Translations under genes and position numbers: made by a program
Part shown: piece after piece, positions 13,701-19,608 of the stretch
Layout: each line of letters starts with the position of its first letter
How positions within the stretch are numbered: position 1 is the stretch's first letter
The notes under the pieces: model-generated
Database searches by the model: none
Told to the model about the DNA's origin: nothing
What the model saw: the letters and a program-made list of their open reading frames with translations, nothing else
Origin: an uncultured Clostridia bacterium
GTDB taxonomy: Bacteria; Bacillota; Clostridia; Oscillospirales; Oscillospiraceae
Assembly: GCA_946006895.1 (NCBI GenBank)
Contig: CAMFZO010000011.1
Location: 1-19,608, forward strand
Direction of reading: 5' to 3'
DNA length: 19,608 nucleotides

Positions 13701-16090
13701 GGGAAGATACCGTCGAAGTCGTCCATGATCTCTTCGCTGAGCTGGATGTCCACGGTGACGGTGACGGTCTCGCCATATTCGACCCAGAAGCCGTTGTTGA
13801 CGCTCTCGCCGGCCACAGTGTAGTTGGCGGTGTATTCGCCGTCATAGAGGTATTCGGAGGTCAGGCTGTTCATGTACAGAGGCTCGTCCGACTCGATTCC
13901 ATTGGCCTCATAGTAGTCATAGACCCAGTCATACATCAGGTCTTCGCTGGGAACGAGGAAGCTGTCGTCGCCCTCATTCTTGACCGTTACATCAAAGGTG
14001 TAGTGGCCGGTCTTTTCCGCATCATCGCCCAGCTCCTGGATGGGATCGAGGATGAAGGAAGAGCTATAGTAGGCATCCGCTGCGGAATAGGCATTGGCAA
14101 GGCCTGCGCCCTGCTTACGGGGAGAGTAGGGATAGCCGTCCCCGTCATAGAGGATCTGGGCAGTGCTTTCCAGCAGAGCCTTGGCACGTTCGGCCTTCTC
14201 GGCCTTGGTCAGGCTGAGCCAGTCGCCGTCCTCGTTCTTCGCGCCTCTCTTCTCCAGGAACTGAAGCACGGTGGCTACGGTACCTGCGAAGTTGGGAGAG
14301 GACATGGAGGTGCCGGACATGACTTCGTATTCGTCATCACCCGCGTTGCTGGCGGAATAGATCATGCCGCCGACAGAGGTAACGGTGGGATCCAACGTCA
14401 GGGACGGAGAGGTTCCCCAGTTGGAGAAGTCGCTCATGAGACCGGCGTTCTCATTAACAACGTATCCTTTTTCGCTGGGAGAGGAGACCTTCTTCTCTTC
14501 GGCGTTCATCAGGACATCCTTAGCGTCCAGATTTACGGAAACGGCAGGAATCTCAAAGGTCTCGATGGCCATGGCAATGGTGCCGGCCTGATTGTTGACG
14601 ACGATGCAGCCGATGGCGCCGGCATTGGCGGCGTTTTCGACCTTCTCCTCGAAGGCGATGTCGCCACGGGAGACGACAGCGATCTTGCCGGTAACGTCAA
14701 CACCCTCATAATCTTCGGCGTAGCCGTAGCTGATGGCGCCGTCCTCGTCGCCGGGCACGATCACATATTCCACGGCGTCCTCGTCTCCGAAGATTGCGAG
14801 CCACAGGCCGTCATCGGAGGAATCGGTATAGGAGAAGGAATACTCACCGACGACCAGGACGTTGGCAGGATACAGGTAGTTTTCCACAGAGGCGACGGAC
14901 ACGTTGCCCTCATAGGCAGCGGGGCTGGCGATGGTGCCGTAGTCCTGGTACTCCGGTCCGATGTAGCCCATGAAGGAATTCTTGGCCATGGAGTACTCGT
15001 TGCCGGCGGAAACGCAGACGACGATGCCCTCAGCTTCCAGGCGCTTGTAGATGTTGCCGTAGACAAAGGTCTCCAGCTCGGAGTCGTAGGTGAAGCCGTT
15101 CTGTGCGCCGATGGACATATTGATCACGTCCGCGCCCAGGCGGTAGGCGTCTTCCAGAGCCGCCAGATAGATATCGGAGGAGGTACCGCTCTGTGCGTCG
15201 TAGAAGATCTTCATGCCCAGGATCTGCGCGCCGGAAGCGGCGCCCAGGAAGGTATAGGCACCTTCCTCTTCGCTGTAGGCACAGCCGGCGGCGATACCGG
15301 CAACGTGGGTGCCGTGGCCGTTGTAGTCGGTAACGTCGTTATCGAACTCGGCGTAGTCATAGACGAAGGGGAACTTGGCGCTGACATACTGGCCGGGAGC
15401 GCTGGCCTTGACCAGGTCGTCCTCGGACAGCTTGCCGGTGGCGGCGCAGTTGCCGTCGGCATCGGCGAAGGCTTCGTGGGTCACGGTGAAGCCCGTGTCC
15501 AGAACGGCGATGACCGTGCCGCTGCCGTTGACGCCGTACTCGCCGTAGGCATCGTCAACGCCGGTGAAGAAGTAGTTGGAGGAAGCCATCTTGGTCTCAG
15601 GCTCCTTCTCCAGAACCGGCTCGGCATAGTGGTTGGCGATGTAGACCGCCTCCACGCCGTCAAGCGCAGCGATCTTCTCCAGGTCGCCGTATGCGACATC
15701 GGCGGAGAAGCCGTTGAGCAGGGTGGTGAAGTCCTTGACCAGCTCGTAGTCGATGCCGGTCATGGCCTTGCGGACGTTGGCATGCTGATTCTGCAGCTTG
15801 GCGCGGGTGTTGGCAGCCTTGTCGGTGCCGCGCACGGCTACGTCAGCCTCAGGGGAGCCTTCCAGCACCACGATGGCACGGACAACTTCGTCGTCGGCGT
15901 ACTTGTAGGTGTTTTCGGACTGGAACTTCTCGCTCTTAAAGCCCTTTGCTTCCTTCAGGACAGCCTGAGAGCCCTTGGAGCCTGCGATTTCCGTGACCTC
16001 GGTCTTGTCTGCCGCGAAGGCGCCGCCTACGCAGGACAGGATCATGACCAGAGCCAACAGCATCGCGAGAACGCTCTTGAAGTGTTTCAT
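10754..16090 (-). CDS. Giant SLH-anchored subtilisin-like serine protease (peptidase S8)
   Basis: A 1778-residue cell-surface protease. Signal peptide 1-27 (ends GAFAA); I9-type propeptide (about 62-155); S8 catalytic domain (about 190-670) with Asp198 (VIAVLDTG), His262 (NGHGTHVAG), oxyanion Asn364 (SAGNE) and Ser595 (MSGTSMSSPNFAG), all intact. A protease-associated insert (about 465-510, GKIAVVSRGD) splits the domain as in lactocepin/C5a-peptidase relatives, and an Fn3-like domain follows (about 678-795). Residues about 800-1460 are strongly acidic and Tyr-rich and match nothing I recognise. Then come three Cys-rich repeats (1466-1587) and three SLH domains (about 1593-1767). The start at 16090 has GAAAGGAAG upstream. 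It should degrade extracellular protein for peptide supply or process surface proteins; substrates are unknown. Confidence 0.93.
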   Translation of the reverse strand: MKHFKSVLAMLLALVMILSCVGGAFAADKTEVTEIAGSKGSQAVLKEAKGFKSEKFQSENTYKYADDEVVRAIVVLEGSPEADVAVRGTDKAANTRAKLQNQHANVRKAMTGIDYELVKDFTTLLNGFSADVAYGDLEKIAALDGVEAVYIANHYAEPVLEKEPETKMASSNYFFTGVDDAYGEYGVNGSGTVIAVLDTGFTVTHEAFADADGNCAATGKLSEDDLVKASAPGQYVSAKFPFVYDYAEFDNDVTDYNGHGTHVAGIAAGCAYSEEEGAYTFLGAASGAQILGMKIFYDAQSGTSSDIYLAALEDAYRLGADVINMSIGAQNGFTYDSELETFVYGNIYKRLEAEGIVVCVSAGNEYSMAKNSFMGYIGPEYQDYGTIASPAAYEGNVSVASVENYLYPANVLVVGEYSFSYTDSSDDGLWLAIFGDEDAVEYVIVPGDEDGAISYGYAEDYEGVDVTGKIAVVSRGDIAFEEKVENAANAGAIGCIVVNNQAGTIAMAIETFEIPAVSVNLDAKDVLMNAEEKKVSSPSEKGYVVNENAGLMSDFSNWGTSPSLTLDPTVTSVGGMIYSASNAGDDEYEVMSGTSMSSPNFAGTVATVLQFLEKRGAKNEDGDWLSLTKAEKAERAKALLESTAQILYDGDGYPYSPRKQGAGLANAYSAADAYYSSSFILDPIQELGDDAEKTGHYTFDVTVKNEGDDSFLVPSEDLMYDWVYDYYEANGIESDEPLYMNSLTSEYLYDGEYTANYTVAGESVNNGFWVEYGETVTVTVDIQLSEEIMDDFDGIFPNGNYVEGFVYFDNVDATDDGEVLWYDADKNAYLFDADGAYLVSYNSDTGAYEAVIDTESGEKVYYAGEDALEPHVYYTTHATMLTFYGDWTDGDILESVDFRDVIDAEYWLNATEDGQAYAAYLAEMYETNYGVEGYEASFTDVLEFYTSPNMAFTAQMSDGVPTDLVWYLGDNLFGYAEFYEEHISFSTFDTDADGIYANGMYITPYQLRNCRNLIMTITDKETGDVYFEDNTEYLPKAMYDEENAEWSNTGAYYWDGTDADGNYVPSGTKVTVQFDAVLPYGDTPVEDILSFDCEVDYTAPVIEDIIFDEEAQTLTVTASDESYLANIALCDDSGETLDVASFSSDEEGAGFTATFDVSELMAYGYDYVTVAALDYATNETDATAYLFDVGVDATITLVTPDGTVEVPVVTGDTYTFEACEATVEDAEFFFWVDCPVESADEISIWDTVSAVYFEGTEILVTGDMTVYACYGVGEYVPLEKANYWYNQAGSDYTGDWALVGLDYVDGYDSDNPNALGADLEKVVVADLDDAEIGDDYVEFYTNDLGVRFTVEHASEDTYTICSAKTGKYLAVVDGALALVDEADASAEWYIEDNEGAGNGTLITSAAAADMVLVYNEDTEAFELMDNTEVYYSGLFGDYYPGEWFTLWMYTCDLESFELEYFTTELCNHSHTEVKDAVAAGCETEGYSGDVYCTDCGALVSEGSVVAATGHDWDAGVISKPATCTEDGTRTYLCANCGQIRDEVIKASGHSFGDWVVTKPATAAVKGEKQRTCAICGYVETAEIDALGYQKCYVTSFDDCGKIWYHEAIDFAVANGLMDGVADTKFDPDGAMTRAMVVTVLYREAGEPEVTAPSTFTDVAEGQWYFDAVAWAQENGVVTGVAADKFAPNDDVTREQLATILWRYAGKPAAKADLSGFEDAESISGYALDAMNWAVEAGILAGDNGNLKPTANATRAEFATMIMRFLGGSYECDQMKDAG
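11330..11695 (-). repeat. Three Cys-rich CxxCG repeats in the SLH protease
   Basis: Tandem units of about 40 residues (1466-1587), each centred on CxxCG: C1492/C1495, C1533/C1536 and C1572/C1575. Units 1 and 2 also carry an upstream Cys (C1481; C1523 in PATCTEDG) and end in a Gly-His step (1509-1510 and 1548-1549). In unit 3 the upstream Cys is replaced by Ala (PATAAVKG). The pattern could bind metal like a zinc ribbon or form disulfides outside the cell; neither can be decided here. I recall similar modules before SLH domains in other clostridial surface proteins but cannot name the family. Confidence 0.7.
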
Positions 16091-16231
16091 TGGTTCGTCT
16101 TCCTTTCAAATATTTTTTGCCTGGGGATGGGGTATCGCATGGCCTTGCGGGGCGCTGCCGCGCACCGCTTTTATAGGTTTTTCTGCCCGCCGGAGGCCCT
16201 CTCCGCACTCCGGGAACAGATAGTTACACCT
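16091..16231 (-). promoter_or_regulatory. Leader of the SLH-protease gene
   Basis: About 140 nt of untranslated transcript between promoter and ATG. It includes a 6-bp hairpin (CCGGAG 16190-16195 with CTCCGG 16208-16213) and a GC-rich segment near 16150-16167. No leader peptide or known riboswitch was recognised. The remaining gap to 16382 holds the promoter, an AT-rich upstream tract and a 6-bp palindrome at 16360-16375. Confidence 0.35.
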
Positions 16232-16238
16232 TATTTCC

Positions 16239-16267
16239 ATTTTAGCAAACCTCTGTAAAAATGTCCA
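16239..16267 (-). promoter_or_regulatory. Promoter of the SLH-protease gene
   Basis: On the minus strand: TGGACA (16262-16267), 17-nt spacer, TAAAAT (16239-16244). It is preceded upstream by an A/T-rich tract (about 16268-16320) that could act as an UP-like element. The -35 hexamer is shared with the promoter of the SLH-nucleotidase gene. Confidence 0.72.
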
Positions 16268-16382
16268 TCAAAATTTAACAGTTTTTTTGCTTAAAATTCA
16301 TTTCTTTAAAGCGGCAGATTTGTCTGAATATACAAATCACCTGAAAAAACATACAGACCCGGCGCGGATGCGCCGTGACAAG

Positions 16383-16423
16383 AAAAAGACCGCCGTCTGC
16401 GCTCAGGCAGCGGCGGTCTTTTT
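16383..16423 (-). terminator. Terminator of the CFI-box gene
   Basis: A 13-bp stem (AAAAAGACCGCCG 16383-16395 with 16411-16423) is extended by an inner CTGC/GCAG helix with one bulged base. On the minus strand it follows the stop by 16 nt and ends in GGTCTTTTTCTT; on the plus strand in CTTTTTTT. It is probably bidirectional. Confidence 0.88.
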
Positions 16424-16438
16424 TTCATAGGATCTTAC

Positions 16439-17362
16439 TTAATGATAATACCGTTTTTCCAGGGTGCGGACCATGGCCACATAGCTGTCGCGGCAATCCT
16501 CATAGCGGCCCTCCTGCAGTGCGCGGTAGCAGGGGCTCAGCCAGCGGCTGCGGATCTCCTCATAGCGCCGCCGGGGATCGTCGCACAGCTCGATGCAGGC
16601 CACGATGCCCGGGGCTTTGTCGTAATACTCGGCGATCAGGTCCCCGCCGCCGTGCTCCGTCAGCCAGCCGTCGCGGAAGGCGCGGAAGGCCGTCAGCTCG
16701 GCACAGTCGTCAGGCTTTCCCTCATGGGCGCAGACGGCGGTGGTGATGAAGCACCATTTGCGGCGCTTGAAGCCCGCCGTCAGCACCTCATAGTCGCCGG
16801 GGAACCACTCCTGCTTGGGAAAACGCTCCAGCCACTGCCGGTTCAGCTCTGAGCGGAAGGTATCGGCGCAGGCCAGGTTCAGCTTCTTGACCAGTGGCGT
16901 CAGGAAGATGGCCAGCACCACCCGGGTCTCAAAGAGCATATTGTCCCGGCTGGCCTTTCTCTGCCAGCGGCGCTCCGTCTGAAAATGGGCCTCCAGACCG
17001 TCCAGCAGATCAGCCGCCAGTTCCCCGGAAGCCGCATCGACGCCCTCGGGATGGGCAGCGGCACAGGCATCCAGCCGCCGCAAAATCTCCCGGTTTTCGT
17101 TTTCATAGGACTCAAAGGTGGTAAAAAAGTCCTTTTTCGTGATCTTCCTGTAGTGGTCCGGGTAACGGACCACCGTCTTGGGCAGGTCGGGACGCAGTGC
17201 CTCCCGCAGCCGGGTATACTCCTCCCTGTCGCCCTGGGCCGCCGTCAAAGCGGAGATCGGCAGCCTTGCGCCGCAATACATACAGGAGAATTCCTCCAGC
17301 TCTCCGGGGATCTCCAGGGGTTTTCCGCAGCTTGGGCAAACGCCCTTGATGAGTTCAGCCAT
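16439..17362 (-). CDS. Zinc-ribbon and CFI-box domain protein, function unknown
   Basis: A 307-residue soluble protein with no signal peptide or membrane segment. The N-terminus is a four-Cys zinc ribbon (C9-x2-C12 ... C27-x2-C30, with CPSCGKPLEIP and CMYCGARLP). A helical, charged middle (about 45-195) follows. Near the C-terminus is the CFI box: CFITTAVC at 204-211, then a Cys-Asp-rich helix with ELTAFRAFRDGWL (222-234) and a region ending VACIELC. This box occurs in otherwise unrelated bacterial proteins and has no established function that I know of. The ATG at 17362 is chosen for the AAAGGAGG upstream; longer in-frame extension runs antisense through the dehydrogenase gene and is rejected. 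It is divergent from the eut-type genes, with about 133 nt between start codons, so shared regulation is possible but unproven. Confidence 0.8.
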   Translation of the reverse strand: MAELIKGVCPSCGKPLEIPGELEEFSCMYCGARLPISALTAAQGDREEYTRLREALRPDLPKTVVRYPDHYRKITKKDFFTTFESYENENREILRRLDACAAAHPEGVDAASGELAADLLDGLEAHFQTERRWQRKASRDNMLFETRVVLAIFLTPLVKKLNLACADTFRSELNRQWLERFPKQEWFPGDYEVLTAGFKRRKWCFITTAVCAHEGKPDDCAELTAFRAFRDGWLTEHGGGDLIAEYYDKAPGIVACIELCDDPRRRYEEIRSRWLSPCYRALQEGRYEDCRDSYVAMVRTLEKRYYH

Positions 17363-17387
17363 GTCCTCAGCCTCCTTTTTTATATGT

Positions 17388-17416
17388 ATTTTTTCATATT
17401 TTCCGCCGCCTGTCAA
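17388..17416 (-). promoter_or_regulatory. Probable promoter of the CFI-box gene
   Basis: On the minus strand: perfect TTGACA (17411-17416), 17-nt spacer, AAAAAT (17388-17393), which is a 4-of-6 match at -10. The leader would be about 20 nt and carry the ribosome binding site. Confidence 0.45.
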
Positions 17417-17422
17417 CCGGGA

Positions 17423-17451
17423 CGGACAACTTTTTTCAAACCGTTTACATT
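17423..17451 (+). promoter_or_regulatory. Weak candidate promoter of the alcohol dehydrogenase/eutB genes
   Basis: CGGACA (17423-17428), 17-nt spacer, TACATT (17446-17451); both hexamers match consensus at 4 of 6. A weak core promoter would fit a regulated catabolic operon, but no EutV-type antiterminator hairpin pair or other operator was recognised in the 44 nt up to the start codon. Confidence 0.3.
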
Positions 17452-17495
17452 TTTTCGCTGTTTGCGGAAACAATAGGGAGGAAAGAGGCGATGAA

Positions 17496-18548
17496 ATGCA
17501 GACGTTTTCCCTGCCCACGCGGCTGATCTTCGGTGAAAATGCCCTGGAGGCGCTGAAAGACGCCTCCCTCGGACGGGTGCTGGTGGTCACCGACCCCTTC
17601 TTTGAACAAAACGGTACGGCGGCACGGATCGCCGCCCTCTGCGGCGGGGAGAGCCGTATCTTCTCCGGCGTGCGTCCCGACCCGGATATGAGCCAGATCG
17701 CCGCCGGTGTCGCCGTGCTGAACCAGTTCGCGCCGGATACCCTTCTGGCTCTCGGCGGCGGCAGCGCCATCGACTGCGCCAAGGGCATCCTCTCCCTGGG
17801 CCAGTCCAAAGCGCGGCTGGTAGCCGTTCCCACCACCTCCGGCACCGGCTCGGAGGTCACCTCCTTCGCCGTTCTGACCCACAACGGGGTCAAATATCCC
17901 CTGGTGGAGGAAGGTCTGCGTCCTGCCATGGCGGTCCTGGACCCGTCGCTGCTGTCCAAGCTGCCCGCCGGGCTCATCGCCGACGCAGGAATGGACGTGC
18001 TGGCCCACTGTCTGGAGGCCGTGGCAGCGAAAAACGCCACTCTGTTTTCCGACGCTCTGGCCTTTTTTGCCTTTCAGACGGCGCTGAACGAGCTTCCCCG
18101 CTCTCTTGCGGGAAAGCTTGACGCCCGGGAGAAGGTCCACTGCGCGGCGACCATGGCCGGCATCGCCTTTGACCACGCGGGTCTGGGAGCCTGCCACGCT
18201 CTGTCCCACGCGCTGGGCGGCACCTTCCATCTGGCCCACGGACGGCTCAACGGCATTCTTCTTCCCCACGTGGTCCTGTTCAACGCCTCCTGTGCAGCAG
18301 AGCGCTATGAACGTCTGGCGGCAGCCTGTCACCTCTCCGGCACCCGGGGACTTTTGATGGCCCTGCGTCGGCTGCGGGCACAGCTTCATCTGCCCGGGAA
18401 TCTGCGGGAGGCCGGTCTGGAACGCTCCGCCGTTCTGTCCGCAGCCGATGAGATCTGCGGCGCGGCGGTCAAGGACCCCTGCACCGCCGCCAATCCCCGC
18501 CCTGTGACCGCGGAGGACTACGCCGGACTTCTGCGCGCCGCCCTGTGA
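17496..18548 (+). CDS. eutG: Iron-containing alcohol dehydrogenase, EutG/PduQ-like
   Basis: NAD-linked, metal-dependent dehydrogenase that would reduce acetaldehyde from ethanolamine breakdown to ethanol and recycle NADH. The 350-residue protein has the nucleotide-binding GGGSAID (87-93), PTTSGTGSEVT (112-122), and the metal ligands Asp167 and His171 (MDVLAHCLEA), His234 (GACHALSHALGG) and His248 (HLAHGRLNG). It is somewhat shorter than the roughly 380 residues usual in the family. The ATG at 17496 is preferred, with AGAGG about 8 nt and GGGAGG about 14 nt upstream; an ATG five bases earlier is out of frame. The eutB start lies 50 nt after its stop on the same strand, and that context is the main reason for calling it EutG. 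Without it, a generic alcohol or propanol dehydrogenase would be equally likely. The symbol is therefore provisional. Confidence 0.8.
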   Translation: MQTFSLPTRLIFGENALEALKDASLGRVLVVTDPFFEQNGTAARIAALCGGESRIFSGVRPDPDMSQIAAGVAVLNQFAPDTLLALGGGSAIDCAKGILSLGQSKARLVAVPTTSGTGSEVTSFAVLTHNGVKYPLVEEGLRPAMAVLDPSLLSKLPAGLIADAGMDVLAHCLEAVAAKNATLFSDALAFFAFQTALNELPRSLAGKLDAREKVHCAATMAGIAFDHAGLGACHALSHALGGTFHLAHGRLNGILLPHVVLFNASCAAERYERLAAACHLSGTRGLLMALRRLRAQLHLPGNLREAGLERSAVLSAADEICGAAVKDPCTAANPRPVTAEDYAGLLRAAL

Positions 18549-18586
18549 GCCGCGTCCGGCATCTTTCCCGGATACATTTTTAAATA

Positions 18587-18590
18587 GGAG
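18587..18590 (+). promoter_or_regulatory. Ribosome binding site fixing the eutB TTG start
   Basis: GGAG lies 8 nt before the TTG at 18599. A closer TTG at 18591 is followed by a stop after two codons, and there is no in-frame ATG until residue 32, so this site decides the start. Confidence 0.75.
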
Positions 18591-18598
18591 TTGATTTT

Positions 18599-19608
18599 TT
18601 GATCCTCAAGACACTTCTCTTCGGAAAAACCTACGCCTTTCGGGACGTAAAGGACGTGCTGGCCAAGGCCAACGAGGAAAAATCCGGCGACAAAATGGCC
18701 GGTATCGCCGCGGAAAACGCCGAGGAGCGGGTGGCGGCCAAGGTGGTGCTGGCCAACCTGCTGCTCAGCGATCTGCGGGAAAACCCGGTGGCCCCCTACG
18801 AAAGCGACGAGGTCACCCGCATCATCCAGGACGACCTGAACGAGCGCATCTATGCCGGGATCCGCAACTGGACCGTCTCCGACCTGCGGGAATGGCTCCT
18901 GGCCGAGACCACCACCAGCGACGACATCTCCCGGGTGCGCCGGGGCCTCACCTCAGAAATGGTGGCGGCGGTGTGCAAGCTCATGAGCAATCTGGATCTG
19001 ATCACCGCGGCCAAGAAAATGCCCGTCACCGCCCACTGCAACACCACCATCGGTCTGCCCGGCACCCTGTCGTGCCGTCTGCAGCCCAACCATCCCACCG
19101 ACGACCCCGACGGCGTTATCGCCTCGGTTCTGGAGGGCCTGAGCTTCGGCGCGGGTGACGCGGTCATCGGCCTCAATCCCTCCGGTGACACCGCCGAGAG
19201 CGTCAAGCGCATCCTGACCCGCTTTGAGGAGATCAAGCAGCGCCACGCCATCCCCACCCAGACCTGCGTCCTGGCCCACGTGACCACCCAGATGAAAGCC
19301 ATCGAGGCAGGCGCGCCGGCGGATCTGATCTTCCAATCCATTGCCGGCTCCGAAAAGGGCAACACCGCCTTCGGCTTCAACGGCGCGACCATTGAGCAGG
19401 CCCGCCAGCTTGTTCTGAGCCAGGGCACCTGCGAGGGACCCAACGTTCTCTATTTTGAGACCGGTCAGGGTGCCGAGCTGTCCTCCGAGGCCCATCACGG
19501 CGCCGACCAGGTGACCATGGAGGCCCGCTGCTACGGCTTTGCCAAGCGCTACCAGCCCTTCCTGGTCAACACGGTGGTGGGCTTCATCGGCCCGGAATAC
19601 CTCTACGA
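18599..19608 (+). CDS. eutB: Ethanolamine ammonia-lyase large subunit, partial (3' end cut by window)
   Basis: Catalytic subunit of the adenosylcobalamin-dependent lyase that, with EutC, converts ethanolamine to acetaldehyde and ammonia. The frame runs open from the TTG at 18599 to the window end, giving 336 of about 450 residues. It begins (M)ILKTLLFGKTYAFRDVKDVL and matches the EutB family throughout: SGDKMAGIAA, IIQDDLNE, GLTSEMVAAV, KKMPV, TTIGLPGT, GLSFGAGDAVIGLNP, CVLAHVTTQ, LIFQSIAGSEKG, LYFETGQG, GADQVTMEAR and NTVVGFIGPEYLY. By position, Arg160, Asn193 and Glu287 coincide with the substrate-binding and active-site residues of the E. coli enzyme. It is preceded by an iron-type alcohol dehydrogenase and presumably followed by eutC and other eut genes outside the window. 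Gene callers that demand ATG would miss it. Confidence 0.95.
   Translation, partial: MILKTLLFGKTYAFRDVKDVLAKANEEKSGDKMAGIAAENAEERVAAKVVLANLLLSDLRENPVAPYESDEVTRIIQDDLNERIYAGIRNWTVSDLREWLLAETTTSDDISRVRRGLTSEMVAAVCKLMSNLDLITAAKKMPVTAHCNTTIGLPGTLSCRLQPNHPTDDPDGVIASVLEGLSFGAGDAVIGLNPSGDTAESVKRILTRFEEIKQRHAIPTQTCVLAHVTTQMKAIEAGAPADLIFQSIAGSEKGNTAFGFNGATIEQARQLVLSQGTCEGPNVLYFETGQGAELSSEAHHGADQVTMEARCYGFAKRYQPFLVNTVVGFIGPEYLY

Noticed and set aside
10697..16258. Very long open frame on the plus strand, antisense to the SLH protease
   Set aside because: The minus strand has the promoter, ribosome binding site, signal peptide and an intact catalytic triad. The antisense frame is a by-product of GC-rich codon use and shows no coherent domains.
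17363..18040. N-terminal extension of the CFI-box protein
   Set aside because: It would overlap most of the dehydrogenase gene in antisense; a strong AAAGGAGG site and the zinc ribbon mark the start at 17362.
18555..18580. Hairpin TCCGG/CCGGA followed by TTTTT between the dehydrogenase gene and eutB as a terminator
   Set aside because: The stem is only 5 bp with a loop of 8, and the T-run starts several bases away. At most it could be a weak attenuator or processing site.

Overview
The window looks like chromosomal DNA from a fairly GC-rich, spore-forming, anaerobic Firmicute, most likely an Oscillospiraceae/Clostridia-type gut bacterium. The reasons are RNase Y (a Gram-positive mRNA decay enzyme), a SpoIID-domain protein, strong GGAGG ribosome binding sites, sigma-A promoters, two very large S-layer-homology (SLH) surface proteins and the start of an ethanolamine-utilisation locus. 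The genus is inference only; no rRNA or other phylogenetic marker is present.

Left part (1-6343): a housekeeping block. On the minus strand lie rny (RNase Y), a citrate synthase gene, secG and prfB (release factor 2). One plus-strand gene, a SpoIID/LytB-domain protein, sits between citrate synthase and secG. Each minus-strand gene has its own recognisable sigma-A promoter, and rny, citrate synthase and secG each end in an intrinsic terminator, so these are mostly single-gene units. rny has a leader of about 270 nt full of hairpins. The secG terminator lies inside the last codons of the convergent spoIID-like gene.

Middle part (6344-16090): two giant exported SLH proteins in tandem on the minus strand. 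The first is a 1291-residue double 5'-nucleotidase/cyclic phosphodiesterase of the YfkN kind. The second is a 1778-residue subtilisin-type protease with a Cys-rich repeat region before its SLH domains. Each has its own promoter and terminator. Between them is a non-coding stretch holding a heptanucleotide tandem repeat and several palindromes. Together they suggest a surface nucleotide- and protein-scavenging capability anchored to cell-wall polymer.

Right part (16091-19608): a minus-strand gene for a zinc-ribbon plus CFI-box protein of unknown function, diverging from an iron-type alcohol dehydrogenase (EutG-like). That gene is followed 50 nt later by a TTG-initiated, right-truncated eutB (ethanolamine ammonia-lyase large subunit). 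EutB with EutC makes acetaldehyde and ammonia from ethanolamine, and the dehydrogenase would reduce acetaldehyde to ethanol, so the window probably ends just inside an eut operon.

No tRNA, rRNA, CRISPR array, transposase or phage gene was seen. I found no clearly undescribed multi-gene system. The least explained items are the structured rny leader, the hairpin family around rny, the CFI-box gene, and the central region of the protease.
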